Assembly: GCA_021229015.1 (NCBI GenBank) | Contig: CM037790.1 | Location: 53,546,901-53,610,900 of the forward strand | Direction: 5' to 3' | Source of the DNA: Solen grandis | Taxonomy: Eukaryota > Mollusca > Bivalvia > Adapedonta > Solenidae | Length of the DNA stretch: 64,000 nt | Shown here: one piece after another, positions 15,901-29,468 of the stretch | How the letters are laid out: each line of letters starts with the position of its first letter | How positions within the stretch are numbered: the stretch's first letter is position 1 | Notes under the pieces: model-generated | Databases searched by the model: none | What the model saw: only the letters and a program-made list of their open reading frames with translations | What the model was told of the DNA's origin: nothing | Program-made: the position numbers and the translations under genes

Positions 15901-18900
15901 TAGCTGGAAGGCTTCCTTACTAATAAAATCTTAATGTCCCCGTCAAGATTCAAACCCACAGTGGTGTGGGCTGAATGATGTTAAGTGAGTGATTTTACCT
16001 GTTTGACCATGGAGCCTCCCATATGTTTACAGGCGGATCTCGGTTATTTAACAATGTTTTATCTGAAGCCTATCATTTATCCGAGCCTAATCATTGGTCC
16101 TGATCTTTTTCTAACATCTACTTGAGACATAGTGCTGCCACACTGCAGTACCATACCATAGACATGTGGTATGATACCACAACCAGTCACATTATCCTGA
16201 CACCGGGTCAACCAGTCCTGGAACAACCCTTTGTTCAAGTTTGAAGCCTGACTTGATTGTGAATAGAATCACTTCCACTTCTTTGTTTACTTTATTTCCG
16301 GAATATTACATGACCTATATATACAAAGTACATGTATACTGCTTATTTTTTTTTGTTTTGTTTTTTTTGTTGGGTTTAATGTCCCACCGATAGTATTTCA
16401 GTCATTTGGTGACGATGTCTACTTGAGACAGATATAGTGCTGCAACACCGCAATATTATACTGTAGTGATGATACCACACCCAGTCACATTATTTTGACA
16501 CTAGGCCAACCAGTCCTGCAACTAGCCTTATATGCTGAGCGCCACATATGGTAGCTGTACCAGAACCATATTTTGTTATGTTGCGGCCGGGAACCGAACC
16601 CACGACCTCCCGATTCTGGGGCCGAGATGTGACTGTACGATTTTACAATATTTATAAACCTGATGTAGCAGAAAGTTTCTTATTATACTACCTTTGTACA
16701 TTGGTCCAACATCCTTCCAAATACTAAAGGGTTTTAGGTTATGAAACCTAACAAAAGATTAATATTTTTGTAAATAGAGACATGTCAACACATGAATTAA
16801 CATGCAAGTGTCAACATGCATGCATACAGGAACAGTAATGTGTTTACATCATACTCGAAAAATACACTACCATACAAAATTTCATGATGATATGACTTTT
16901 ACTTCAGACTGCACAAACAGTAGTTCACCTTATATTGCTGAAAACAAGGGAAATAACTCTGTAACTTAAACATAATAAAGGTTTTCATCAAAGTTGATAA
17001 TGGGAAGTTTGCACAAGGTTAACATGACACTGCTAGTGATGCTAAAAATAATTCCTGAATGTCACCTTTTTTGGTGATACTATAACAAAAGAAGGTACTT
17101 AAAGGTGATTTTTACAAGAGGGCCAAGATGGCCCTAAAGATGCTCCCCTGAGAAAAACTGCCTTAATTGCCTGTACAAGTTATTGATTTATAGCATAGTT
17201 GTACTGAATACACAATCCATGAGATCATTTCAATTCCACAAACTAAACAGTACCTGTGGTTAAAATTTGAAGTCAAACTTCACTGAAAGATTATGGTTGT
17301 GAACACTGTCAGTGGAACTTCAAAATGATTGCTTAAAAAATGAAGTTGCTAGAGTGTATCAGTGAAATCTGGCTTTTTTATTCTTTAAAGGACAATAACT
17401 CCTGACCTAATTATCTGAAATCAGCTAAAGTCTAATCTGGCTTGGAGATTATGGCTATAAATAACGTCATAAAGTCTGAAAATGATAGCTTAAGAAATGC
17501 AGATGCTAGAGTGCAAACAAAGAGAAATCTGGCATTTTTTAATATTATAATCGATTGGAAAAGAACGGGTAACAAAGATTGTCATATAAGATGATTGCTT
17601 AGAAAATGAAGATGCTAGAGTGCAAACAAAACTAGAACTATCACTGAAGGTGATTCATACCCCCACCCCCATCTTTGACACAGGATGTATTCACATGACA
17701 CATAAAACGAATGTTCACAAATAGGATTTGGGCTTATAAGCATACCCAAAAAAAATATTATCACTAAAGGTGATCCACACCGGAAGTCTGTCATGTGTAG
17801 GAATACAGTTTCAAAAGTTTGCGTGAGTGAAAGACTACATGTATGTAAAGTTTAAAGTTAGTGTGAGCAATGGTTCAAAAGTTTTGGACAATGCTAAAAA
17901 GTTTTGACAGACAGACAGATAGACAGAGAGAAATACATACAGACACACAGAAGAAAACAATTTGCCCCCAAGATCTGTAGCTGAGGAGAATAAAAATGCA
18001 GTCTAATTATGGTTCACATCCATATTTATTGTTTGCAAAAACCTGTCTTTAAGAATTTACATTGTGGTTTTCTTATGCACTGCGCTTCCTCTCATCAAGA
18101 TCAATCTACATATGAAAGCTACTTTAGTATTGGAGTTATGCTCCGGACAGAATCAAAAGATTAAAAATGACAAAGGGCAATAACTCCTTTCAAAATACAT
18201 GCAGAGTTATGGTTCTTATGCACTGCACTTCCTCTCATGAAGGTCTATCTACATATGAGGTCTATCTACATATGAAGTTTCATCAACATAAGTACAGTAG
18301 TTTTGGAGAAATGCTCCGGACAAAATCAAAAGACAAAAATTAACAAAGGGGAATAACTCCTTTAAACAAGAGGCCCATGATGGCCCTAAATCGCTCACCT
18401 GAGATAAATAGGTTGACCCAAGGAACATCTGTACCAATTTATTTTAAAATCTGGCCAGTAGTTTTGAAGAAGATGATTTTTAAAGTTGTCATATTTTTTT
18501 TTTTTGTTGCCATGGCAACCAGAGTTCTATATGGATCAAGTTTATTTTAGCAACTTTTGTGAAGGTTGACCCAAGGATCATCCCTGCCAAGTTTAATCAA
18601 ATTCTGTCCAGTGGTTTCAGAGGAGATGTTGTTTAAAGGTTTCCCTATATACATATAAGGCAAATAAGCCCCGCCCCTGGCGGCCATGTTTTTTTACGGA
18701 TCGGAATAATTTTAGCAACTTTGATAGAGGTTGACCCAAGGAACATCTGTACCAATTTATTTTAAAATCTGGCCAGTAGTTTTGAAGAAGATGATTTTTA
18801 AAGTTTTCATTTTTTTTTTCTTTTTGTTGCCATGGCAACCAGAGTTCTATATGGATCAAGTTTATTTTAGCAACTTTTGTGAAGGTTGACCCAAGGATCA

Positions 18901-21900
18901 TCCCTGCCAAGTTTAATCAAATTCTGTCCAGTGGTTTCAGAGAAGATGTTGTTTAAAGGTTTCTCTATATACATATAAGGCAAATAAGCCCCGCCCCTGG
19001 CGGCCATGTTTTTTTACGGATCAGAATAATTTTAGCAACTTTGGTAGAGGTTGACCCAAGGAACATCTGTACCAATTTATTTTGAAATCTGGCCAGTAGT
19101 TTTGAGGAAGATGATTTTTAAAGTTGTCATATTTTTTTTTTTTGTTGCCATGGCAACCAGAGTTCTATATGGATCAAGTTTATTTTAGCAACTTTTGTGA
19201 AGGTTGACCCAAGGATCATCCCTGCCAAGTTTAATCAAATTCTGTCCAGTGGTTTCAGAGGAGATGTTGTTTAAAGGTTTCCCTATATACATATAAGGCA
19301 AATAAGCCCCGCCCCTGGCGGCCATGTTTTTTTACGGATCGGAATAATTTTAGCAACTTTGATAGAGGTTGACCCAAGGAACATCTGTACCAATTTATTT
19401 TAAAATCTGGCCAGTAGTTTTGAAGAAGATGATTTTTAAAGTTTTCATTTTTTTTTTCTTTTTGTTGCCATGGCAACCAGAGTTCTATATGGATCAAGTT
19501 TATTTTAGCAACTTTTGTGAAGGTTGACCCAAGGATCATCCCTGCCAAGTTTAATCAAATTCTGTCCAGTGGTTTCAGAGGAGATGTTGTTTAAAGGTTT
19601 CTCTATATACATATAAGGCAAATAAGCCCCGCCCCTGGCGGCCATGTTTTTTTACGGATCCAAATAATTTGAACAATCTTGGTAGACACTTACCAAAGGA
19701 ACATCTGTGCCAAAACATTTTGAAATTCAGTTGGTTGTTTTGGAGAAGAAGACATTTTAAGTTTTTTCTTTCCGTTGCCATGGCAACCAGAATTCCAAAT
19801 GGAATTCAATTCTTTGAACAACTTTGAAAGGGGACCACCCAAGGAACATCCCTGTAAAGTTTTATCAAAATTGACCAAGCGGTTAAGGAGGAGATGTCGT
19901 TTGAAGCAAAATGTTGACGGACGACGGACGGACGGACGACGGACGGACGGACGACGGACGAAGACCGGTCACAATAGCTCACCTTGAGCCTCTGGCTCAG
20001 GTGAGCTAAAAACATGTAGAGTTATGGTTCTTATGCACTGCACTTCCTCTCATCAAGATCAATCTACATATGAAGTTTCATCAACCTAGCTACTTTAGTA
20101 TTGGAGTTATGCTCCGGACAAAATCAAAAGATTAAAAATGACAAAGGGCAATAACTCCTTTCAAAATACATGCAGAGTTATGGTTCTTGTGCACTGCACT
20201 TCCTCTCATCAAGATCAATCTACATATGAAGTTTCATCAACCTAGCTACTTTAGTATTGGAGTTATGGTCCGGACAAAATCAAAAGATTAAAAATGACAA
20301 AGGGCAATAACTCCTTTCAAAATACATGCAGAGTTATGGTTCTTATGCACTGCACTTCCTCTCATCAAGGTCTATCTACCTATGAAGTTTCATCAACATA
20401 GGTACAGTAGTTTTGGAGAAATGCTCCAGACAAAATCAAAAGACAAAAATTAACAAAGGGGAATAACTCCTTTAAAAAACATGTAGAGTTATGGTTCTTA
20501 TGCACTGCACTTCCTCTCATCAAGGTCTATCTACCTATAAGTTTCATCAACTAGTACTTTAGTTTGGAGTTATGGTCCGGACAAAATCAAAAGATTAAAA
20601 ATGACAAAGGACAATAACTCCTTTCAAAATACATGCAGAGTTATGGTTCTTATGCACTGCACTTCCTCTCATCAAGGTCGATCTACCTATGAAGTTTCAT
20701 CAACATAGGTACAGTAGTTTTGGAGAAATGCTCCGGACAAATATTTGTAGACCAACCGCCGGACCGATTTGTGGGGGTATAATAATTGTAGACGACTGAC
20801 GGACGGACAGACGACGGACGGACAACAGACATTCATTGATCCTAAGAGCTTACCCTGAGCACAAGTACTTAAGTGAGCTAATAATAATAATTTTGAGATC
20901 ATTCTTAAGATTTCAATTAATGTTTGTTTGTTGGGTTTATCGTCCCAACGACAGTATTTCTATCATTTGGAGATGATGTCTACTTGAGACAGATATAGTG
21001 CTGCCACACTGCAGTATCACGCCATAGACATGTGGCATAATACCACACCCAGTCACATTATCCTGACACCGAGCCAACAAGTCCTGCAATTACTCTTATA
21101 TGCTGAGTGCCAAGCAAGGAAGCTATAACATGTTTCTTACGACTTTGGTATGTTGCAGCCAGGGATCGAACCCATGACCTCCTGCTCCTGAGGCGGACGC
21201 TCTTACCACTCTGCAACCGGGAATGGTATTTAAAATAATACCAAAGTTAATACATGCAGAATTGTTTCATATTTTAATTGTGACCTCACCCTGTAAGACT
21301 AGCAGCAGGGTAATCACTCATCTTTCATCTACTCTACCATCCAATTTTTTTAGATTTAAGAATACAAAACTGTTTGCATCATTTCATCAAAAAAAATCCC
21401 TTAATAGGACCAAGAATTTTAAATTAGGAATAGGTCAGAATATCTTACCCACAGACCACCTGGAAGAAAAGGCCTGGGGTTTTCCTTATGAATACTCTAC
21501 ATATGGCAGTATGACTTAACATCTTTCACCATTCATGCATTTATGACAAGTTGAAATGTGAATAACATCTTTACTACTTTTCCCTTGTCCATGTGAAGGA
21601 TTCCATGAATTTTAAAACTTCTTTCTGAATGGAAGAATAAAGAAATAATTAAAAACTCTTTTCATCTTTTTAATTACATTTACTGAAACACCACTTGACA
21701 AATTTGAAGGATAAAAATAACAAGAGGGCCATAGAGGCCCTAGATCACTCACCTGAGTATAGAGTTACCCAAGGAAGATCTGTACTAAAATATTTTGAAA
21801 TCTGGCCAGTAGTTGTAGGAGATGATTTTTAATTTTTTTCTTATTTTCTTTTTCTTTCCATTGCCATGGCATCCAGAGTTCTATTTTGATCAAGTTTATT

Positions 21901-23396
21901 TTAGCAACTTTTATGAAGGTTCACCCACAGATCATCCTTGCCAAGTTTAATCAAATTCTGTCCAGTGGATTCAGAGATGTCATTTAAAGTTTTCACTATA
22001 TACATTTAAGGCAAATTAGCCCCGCATCTGGCGGCCATGCTTTTTTTTTACAGATCGAATAATTTTAGCAATCTTGGTAGAGGGTTACCCAAGGCACATC
22101 TGTACTAAAACATTTTGAAATCTGGCCAGTAGTTTTGAAAGAGATGATTTTTAAAGTTTTCATATTTTTTTTTTCTTTTTGTTGCCATGGAAACCAGAGT
22201 TCTACATGGATCAAGTTTATTTTTCAGTTTAAGAGGAGATGGCGTTTTCACTATATACATAAAAGGCAAATTAGCCCGCCCCTGGTGGCCATGTGATTTT
22301 ACAGATTGGAATTTTTTTTAGCAATCTTGGTAAAGGATTATCCAAAGAACATCTGTACTAAAACATTTTAAAATCTTACCAGTAGTTTTGAAGGTGATGA
22401 TTTTTAAATTTTCATATTTTTTTCCCCTTCTGTTGCCTTGGAAACCAGAGTTCTACATGGATCAAGTTTATTTAAGCAACTTTTGTGAAGGTTCACCCAA
22501 GGATCATCCCTGCCCTAGAGTGTTCACAAGATTTTTCTAAAATTTGCCCTGGTGAAATACTTTTTGACCCCATGTGGCCCAGTTTTGAATTCATCCGAGA
22601 TTTGATGTAATCAAAGTTTCTAACCAAGTTACATTAAGGTTAGGCTGAAACTGTGGCCTCTAGAATGTTCACAAGATTTTTCTAAAATTTGCCCTGGTGA
22701 CCTACTTTTAGACCCCATATGGCCCAGTTTTGAATTCATCCGAGATTTGATGTAAATAAATTTTCTACCAAAGTTTCGTTAAGGTTAGGCTGAAACTGTG
22801 GCCTCTAGAGTGTTCACAAGGATTTTCTAAGATTTGACCTGGTGACCTAGTTTTTGACCCCATGTGACCCATTTTCGAACTCATCCAAGATATCATGTAG
22901 AAAAACATCCTGACCAAATCTAATGACTTTCATGAAGATTTGGTCAAAACTGTGGCCTCTAGAGTGTTCACAAGGTTTTTCTAAGATTTGACCTGGTGAC
23001 CTAGTTTTTGACCCCACATGACCCAATTTCGAACTCGTCTGAGGTATCATTTAGACAAAAATCCTGACCAAGTTTCATGAAGATTGGGCCAAAACTGTGT
23101 GAGTGTTCACAAGCAATTGTTGATGACAGACGACGGACAAAAAGCGGTCAGAAAAGCTTGTGCTCAGGTGAGCTAAAAAGAGTCACAAAAACATGAGTCA
23201 CATAAAAATGAAGAGTAAGAGAGAGACAAAGAAAGATAGGGATATATGAAACACAGTGGTGTGGCCATTTCAGTGAGTATGTGGTAAAAAGAATGACAGA
23301 TTAGAGAAGTAAAGGGGAGATATAGAGGGAAATATCCACAGTATTTGAGGAAATAAGTTTTGAAAATATAAAGGAGACAGAGAGTAGCAGAGCAGA

Positions 23397-23448
<52 letters not shown>

Positions 23449-26400
23449 GGAGATGAGGTACCTGTAACATTAGTGGTGATCTCGTTGACACTGATCAAAA
23501 CACTTGCATCTGGCAACTTAGCTTCACTGAATGACAAGACCACAACATCTTTGTTGGCTGGCATGTTAACATTGTATGTGCATTCAAAACTTCCTGTGCC
23601 ATTCAGATATATGGGTGAAGTAACGACACCACGGGTTCCGACCACCGTCTGGGAACAATCTAAATGGTTCACATTTATAAACAGACATTAAATGTATTAT
23701 AAATATTATATCAGGGACAGGTAAGATAAAGAAAGATATAGTGCTACCTAACTTTGAAATCAGATTGCTACAAATGACATGATACCATACCCTGTTACAT
23801 TATCCAGACCCAATGTCCTGGAACTACCCTTACATGCTGAAAGCCAGGTAAGGTTTTATTCTAGTATGCAACATATTCATTTACAGGTCAATGCAGTAGA
23901 AATGCTAAGAGACAAGAGCTGTTAGAAAAAAGCATGCTTGACTATTTGAAATGCTTCTTGGTAAATCAAATGAAATCTATTTCAATAAAATATATTCCAT
24001 AAAGAGTAATCTAGCATAATAGTTTGATACCCCTGAACATGTTAAAGATGTTCCAAATCAATCCAATGCTTGGTTACCGAGATATAATCATGAAATTCCT
24101 TGCATGCAAAACTTTAACCAAAATTTTTAAGTTAATAAGGGGCAGTAATTTGTATCAAAGTCAGTCAAGAGTTATCTACCTTGATTATCTGATGCCCCTA
24201 AACATATTCATAAACTTTCAAGTCAATATATTGTCGATAAATGGTTATTGAGATATAAACTGGATAGTAGCTTGCATGCAAAAATTTAATAAAATTATCT
24301 GTTGCATGTACCATTTGATACTGTTTGCTTACCATCAATATATTTTGAAAGCAGAAGAAAACAGGGTGAAACCTATTCAAAATGAGTACTTCACCTGACC
24401 TGTATTTTTAATGGTCTAACATGGTATCAAAGTAGAGAATCTGAGAGACACTGGAATGAACACAGGTAAATCTTACTTTCTGTGTTGAACGTCATGTTGA
24501 ACTGGATTGACACAGCATCCTTCTGACTACGTACCAGTACGATCTTCGTGACATCACTCTGGGAGATCACCATTTGTGAACCTTTGAAAGAGAAATAAAA
24601 GTTGCCTATTACTGTCACTCTCTCAAGCACTAAATATAAAGCCATTCATATTTTATTTACACCAAAGTTAAAGTTTATTTTGTTAATTTTCATCAATTCA
24701 AGGTTCATATCTGATATTTTTTTACTGGTTGTTTCTTCATTTTTTTTGTTGTTGTTGGTGAGATATTATGTAGATACACATGTGATCAAGTATGTTGATG
24801 AATGTTCTCCATTTACCACAGTTGGAGAGCAGATATTGTAAATTTTGTCATTTTCTATCAATTAAAGGCCTATAACTCTAGAGTAACTGGGACTTTTCTG
24901 GCTAGTTATTATCTGTGGTCCAGTATTGTGCCGGTTAACATTGTAAACAAGAGCCCGAGGGCTCTAATCCGCTCACCTGAGTAAAGATAAAATGTCCCAC
25001 CATAAAGTTACAAAAGATAGGTTAAAGATCAAGGTAACAAGGTGTTTTTTTAATGGTTGAAAAATTATCTAAATGTACAAAGCAATTCCTTTTTGTTGAT
25101 ATGTGATGTACATGTTAAGATGAGTAATTGTGCACAGTATCATTCAGATCTGATAAACAGTTGCTAATATTAGCCTATGTTGAAGAAAGTAACCCCCTGG
25201 GCGGGGCCAATTTTGACCCCAGGGCCATTATTTAAACAAACTTGGTAGAGATCATTAGACAATGCTACATGCCAAATATCAAAGCTCCCGGCCATAAGGT
25301 TCCAGAGAAGAAATTTTTTCTAGATATATTCCTATATTAGCCTATGTTAAAGAAAGTGACCCCCAGGGCGGGGCCAATTTTGACCCCAGGGCCATAATTT
25401 GAACAAACTTGGTAGAGATCCACTAGACAATGCTACATGCCAAATATCTAAGCTCTAGGCCATACGGTTTCAGAGAAGAAGATTTTTCTTGATTTTTCAT
25501 ATTAGCCTATGTTAAAGAAAGTGACCCCCAGGCGGGGCCAATTTTGACCCCAGGGCCATATTTGAACAATCTTGGTAGAGATCCACTAGACAATGCTTCA
25601 TGCCAAATATCTTAGCTCTAGGCCATACGGTTTTGGAGAAGAAGATTTTTCTAAGTTTTCCCTATATAAGCCTATGTTAAATAAATTGACCCCCGGGGCG
25701 GGCCAATTTTGACCCCAGGGCCATGATTTGAACAATCTTGGTAGAGATCCACTAGACAATGCTTCATGCCAAATATCTTAGCTCTAGGCATAGGTTTGGA
25801 GAAGAAGATTTTTCTAAGTTTTCCCTATATAAGCCTATGTAAATAAAGTGACCCCTGGGGCAGGGCCAATTTTGACCCCAGGGCCATGACTTGAACAATC
25901 TTGGTAGAGATCCACTAGACAATGCTTCATGCCAAATATCTTAGCTCTAGGCCATACGGTTTCGGAGAAGAAGATTTTTCTAAGTTTTCCCTATATAAGC
26001 CTATGTAAATAAAGTGACCCCCAGGGCGGGGCCAATTTTGACCCCAGGGCCATAATTTGAACAAACTTGGTAGAGGACCATAAGATGATGCTACATACCA
26101 AATATCAAAGCTCTGTGCCTTTTGGTTTCAGAGAAGAAGATTTTTAAAGATTGCAATTTTTTTTGTCTATTTTTAGCTACTGTGACCTAGTTATTCAACA
26201 GACTGGAATCATTTGAACAAACTTGAAAGAGGGTCACCCAAGGGTCATTTGTGTAAAGTTTTATTGAAATCTGCCCAGTAGTTTAGGAGGAGAAGTCGTT
26301 TGAATTAAAAAGTTGACGACGCACGACGGACGCCGGACCATCACAAAAGCTCACCATGAGCACGTTGTGCTCAGGTGAGCTAAAAAGGTTTGGTAAAGGT

Positions 26401-29400
26401 TTGAGAATATCTGCATGAAAATTCAAAAGGGGACACTGCTTTGTCATTCCTTTATAAATCATGGGACATTCATGGGACATAACTGGTTGGTTATCATTCT
26501 TGACCAAGACTTTGCACATAAAAACATTGTGACCGAGTCTAAGGATAAATACTGTTGTGTCAATTCAAGGACCATAATTTTGGGACAAAGATCCTCCCAT
26601 CCCTTGGCATTTGAATTTGTAATATGTCTCATTAAAAGATTGGCATATAAAAATGGAAACAAAAACAAAGATCTTTTATTATACTAAATGTCACATTTAA
26701 ACTGATTAAAATGCATTATTTGCATTGTATGTCTTATAGATTTTCCCGCAGTCATCAAAGATACCATACATACAGATAATTTAACTTTATCTATGAAATG
26801 AATATAGTGCTGTCTAACTGCTATATCACAGTGAAGACAAATGGTATCTTATCTATGATACCCCACCAAGTCACATTATCCTGACATCCAGCAAACCAGT
26901 CTTGAATGACTTAGGTACACAGCAACTGGGGACTGAAATCTTGACTTCCTACTTTTGAGACAACCAGCCATCCACTCACCAGTACCAGAGATATGCTGAC
27001 AAAATGCACCTGATGTTGTGTCAAAATTTGAAAAAGTCAGACAGCAAATAAAAAAAAACTGGATTTTTCAAGCTACAAGCCTGACTTGATTGTGAAAAAC
27101 TTTATTTCTGGAAAATTACACAACGTATATCTACAAAGTACATGTATACTGCTTATGTTTTTTTTTTTTCATTTTCATTTATAAGCATATGCACATTGCT
27201 GGTTTCCATATCTAATATAGGTAACTAGATGTGTTCCTTGGAACATATTTGTCACCTGCTGAAAGAAGAATGATGTAAAAAGTGACAGATGGAATAACAG
27301 ACAACAAAGAAGTGATCCTTACGTGTCACCTCTGCTGACAGCAAGCAACTCAAAAAAGTTTACATCAGGCTAGTCCTTCATAAAAGAGCCGCATATCCTT
27401 TTTGCCACATTTCGTGTTCATTATTCCATTATTCTGATATTTTATAGTTGATATTTCTTTGTCACTTTTACTAAACAAATAAATGTTTAGCAATCCAAAC
27501 ATCTATTTTGTTCTGGGCTTAATAACTTTTTATACAGTGAGCAAGTGGGCCAAATTTCTTTTGACATTGGTACCGTAGACAATTTATTTTTTACTGAGAA
27601 CTGAAAGAAAAAGTGAAATTTGTATATAACATTAGCTAAAATAGAGCTCAGAGTCCAATGACCTATGCTCCTTACCATTGCTGAATATGTATGCTAGTTA
27701 CATACAGAACATGAATTTGTTATGTGTTTTTGATGTTGAGAATTTAGATGTAGTTTAGATTTGAATCCAACAATGTGCCTAAATTTCTAGACAAACACCA
27801 GGCTTGAAGGCAGGAGAGTAACCACCAGAGGTTAGCCAGACCTGAGTTTCATATGGCTAGGGACTAATCCTTCATGTTTATATGTCTTTAGTATTGAGCA
27901 AAACATCAATACAGTTGCTATAAAACAAATTCTATATTAAATTCAAATTTTGCCCAACTTGCTAGTAAATTCAAATTTCAATAACGGTAAATAAAGTTAA
28001 CCCTTGATACACCGGCAGTGTTTGTAAATCTTGATTTCACTGATGTATCGAGAATTGCTGTCGATACCAGAAGCCAAATTTGCTGTTGATAAGAGATAAA
28101 TCCGTCACATGACTTTTAGTGCCAGAACCCAAGTTTGCCATTGTATCAAATGTCAACGTAATGGGGGTTGACTGTAATAATATGGAATATAAAATTTGTA
28201 AGAGTCAAAAATGCTACCATCACATCCATTATGAAAACTGAATATATCCAGATATTTAGCAGGAAATTGTGATAGTACAATACAAGGTCCATTCACCTTA
28301 ACTGATAAGGTCAAAACAGTAACACAGGCTTCAATCCTCTTTCTAATCATTTATATTTACCTTGTTGGTTGTAGAAGTTGGTAATAATGGAACTGTTGGT
28401 AGAATTTCCAGCATAGATGGTCAAATTATCCCCCTTGGGTGGGACACTCAAAACATTGAACAGTAACATCACCTGAAAATAAAGTTCATATCATTTTTCA
28501 CTCACTATGTTTTTGCCTTCTTTAGATTTAAGACGTTTTGGAACAATGACGCATCTACCTACAGCCATGACTAAAGATGATGACTACCCCAGCTTTACTG
28601 CACTGACTCAACAAAATATGAAAATATAAAAGGAAGATTAAGCAAGTGAAATATTATACAACAGCACTGCATACAGATGCCAACATCATCATCATCTGTT
28701 TTTGTTTTTGAACACAGGGAGATATATTTGGTCAAAATGGACCAAGAAAAAAAATGGCCCTTGATTGGAATGAAGCCCTTGTGATATAGTGAACATATAG
28801 GCAAAGTTTGATGATAGAAGCTTTATAAGATTATAAGTAATGGAAATGGTCAAAGTTTTTCACTAAAGTTTATTTACAAAAAAAAAAAGGATATAATTTG
28901 GTTTGTTTATAGGGTTGAACATCCCACTGTCAGCATTTCAGTCATTTTGAGACGATGTCTACTTAAGACAGATATAGTACTGGCACATTGCAGTATGACG
29001 CCGTCAACATGTGGCATGATACCACGCCCAGTCACATTATCCTGACACTGGACCAACCAGTCCTGGAACTACCCTTATATGCTGAGTGAGCACCAAGCAA
29101 AGCAGCTATACCAGTACCATTTTTTGAGACTTTGGTATGTCGTGACCTGGGATTGAACCCACGACCTCCCACACCCGAGACAGATGCTCTAACCACTTGG
29201 CCACCAAGTACGGCATAAATTTGGTTAAAATAGATCTAGGAGTTATGGCCCTTTATGGGAATGTAGCCCTTATGATAGTGAGCAAGTATGTGAAGTTTGA
29301 TGACAGAAGGTTTAATAGTTTAGAAGTGAAGGCTAAGATAAAGTTTTTCAAGACGCCTACCCTGCCAATGGCACTGCCACCAATGGTGATGATGACACCA

Positions 29401-29433
29401 GAGTGATGACAATACCTTGACTTTTTTTCTTTG

Positions 29434-29468
<35 letters not shown>

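Larger units (their letters stand above)
18365..20009 (+). repeat. Family-1 repeat (copy C) nested inside a family-2 core unit
   Basis: Head AACAAGAGGCCCATGATGGCCC and GCTCACCTGAG; tail GAGCCTCTGGCTC hairpin and AGGTGAGCTAA. The core is four units of about 320 bp (GTTGCCATGGCAACCAGAGT, CCCCGCCCCTGGCGGCCATG). The interrupted host unit (AATAACTCCTTTAAA / AACATGTAGAGTTATGG) is present uninterrupted near 20460-20490, giving an internal empty site. Confidence 0.8.
17631..20783 (+). repeat. Family-2 repeat (copy 2) inserted in family-1 copy D
   Basis: Starts ACTAGAACTATCACTGAAGGTGA (hairpin), with ATACCCCCAC at 17657-17666. It ends with the inverted GTGGGGGTAT at 20771-20780. The core units of about 150 bp (GGCAATAACTCCTTTCAAAA, AGTTATGGTTCTTATGCACTGC, GTTATGCTCCGGACAAAATC) lie at 18020-18360 and 20015-20750, split by family-1 copy C. 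Confidence 0.72.
17113..20884 (+). repeat. Family-1 repeat (copy D) split by nested insertions
   Basis: The head ACAAGAGGGCCAAGATGGCCC and J-type core (GATGCTAGAGTGCAAAC) run to 17630. The matching tail (AATTGTAGACGACTGACGG, ATTCATTGATCCTAAGAGCT, hairpin, AAGTGAGCTAATA) resumes at 20784. Copy J at 44032 has these two parts directly joined (GTGCAAAC, then AATTGTGGACGACGG), which shows that everything between 17631 and 20783 was inserted. Confidence 0.72.

Noticed and set aside
18617..19548. Two identical 97-residue minus-strand frames as duplicated genes
   Set aside because: They lie inside the family-1 copy C core and are only the duplicated repeat sequence.
27990..28175. Possible TA-flanked element (ACCCTTGATACACCGG ... 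GGTTGACTGTA)
   Set aside because: The two ends only partly mirror each other and no target duplication is clear.
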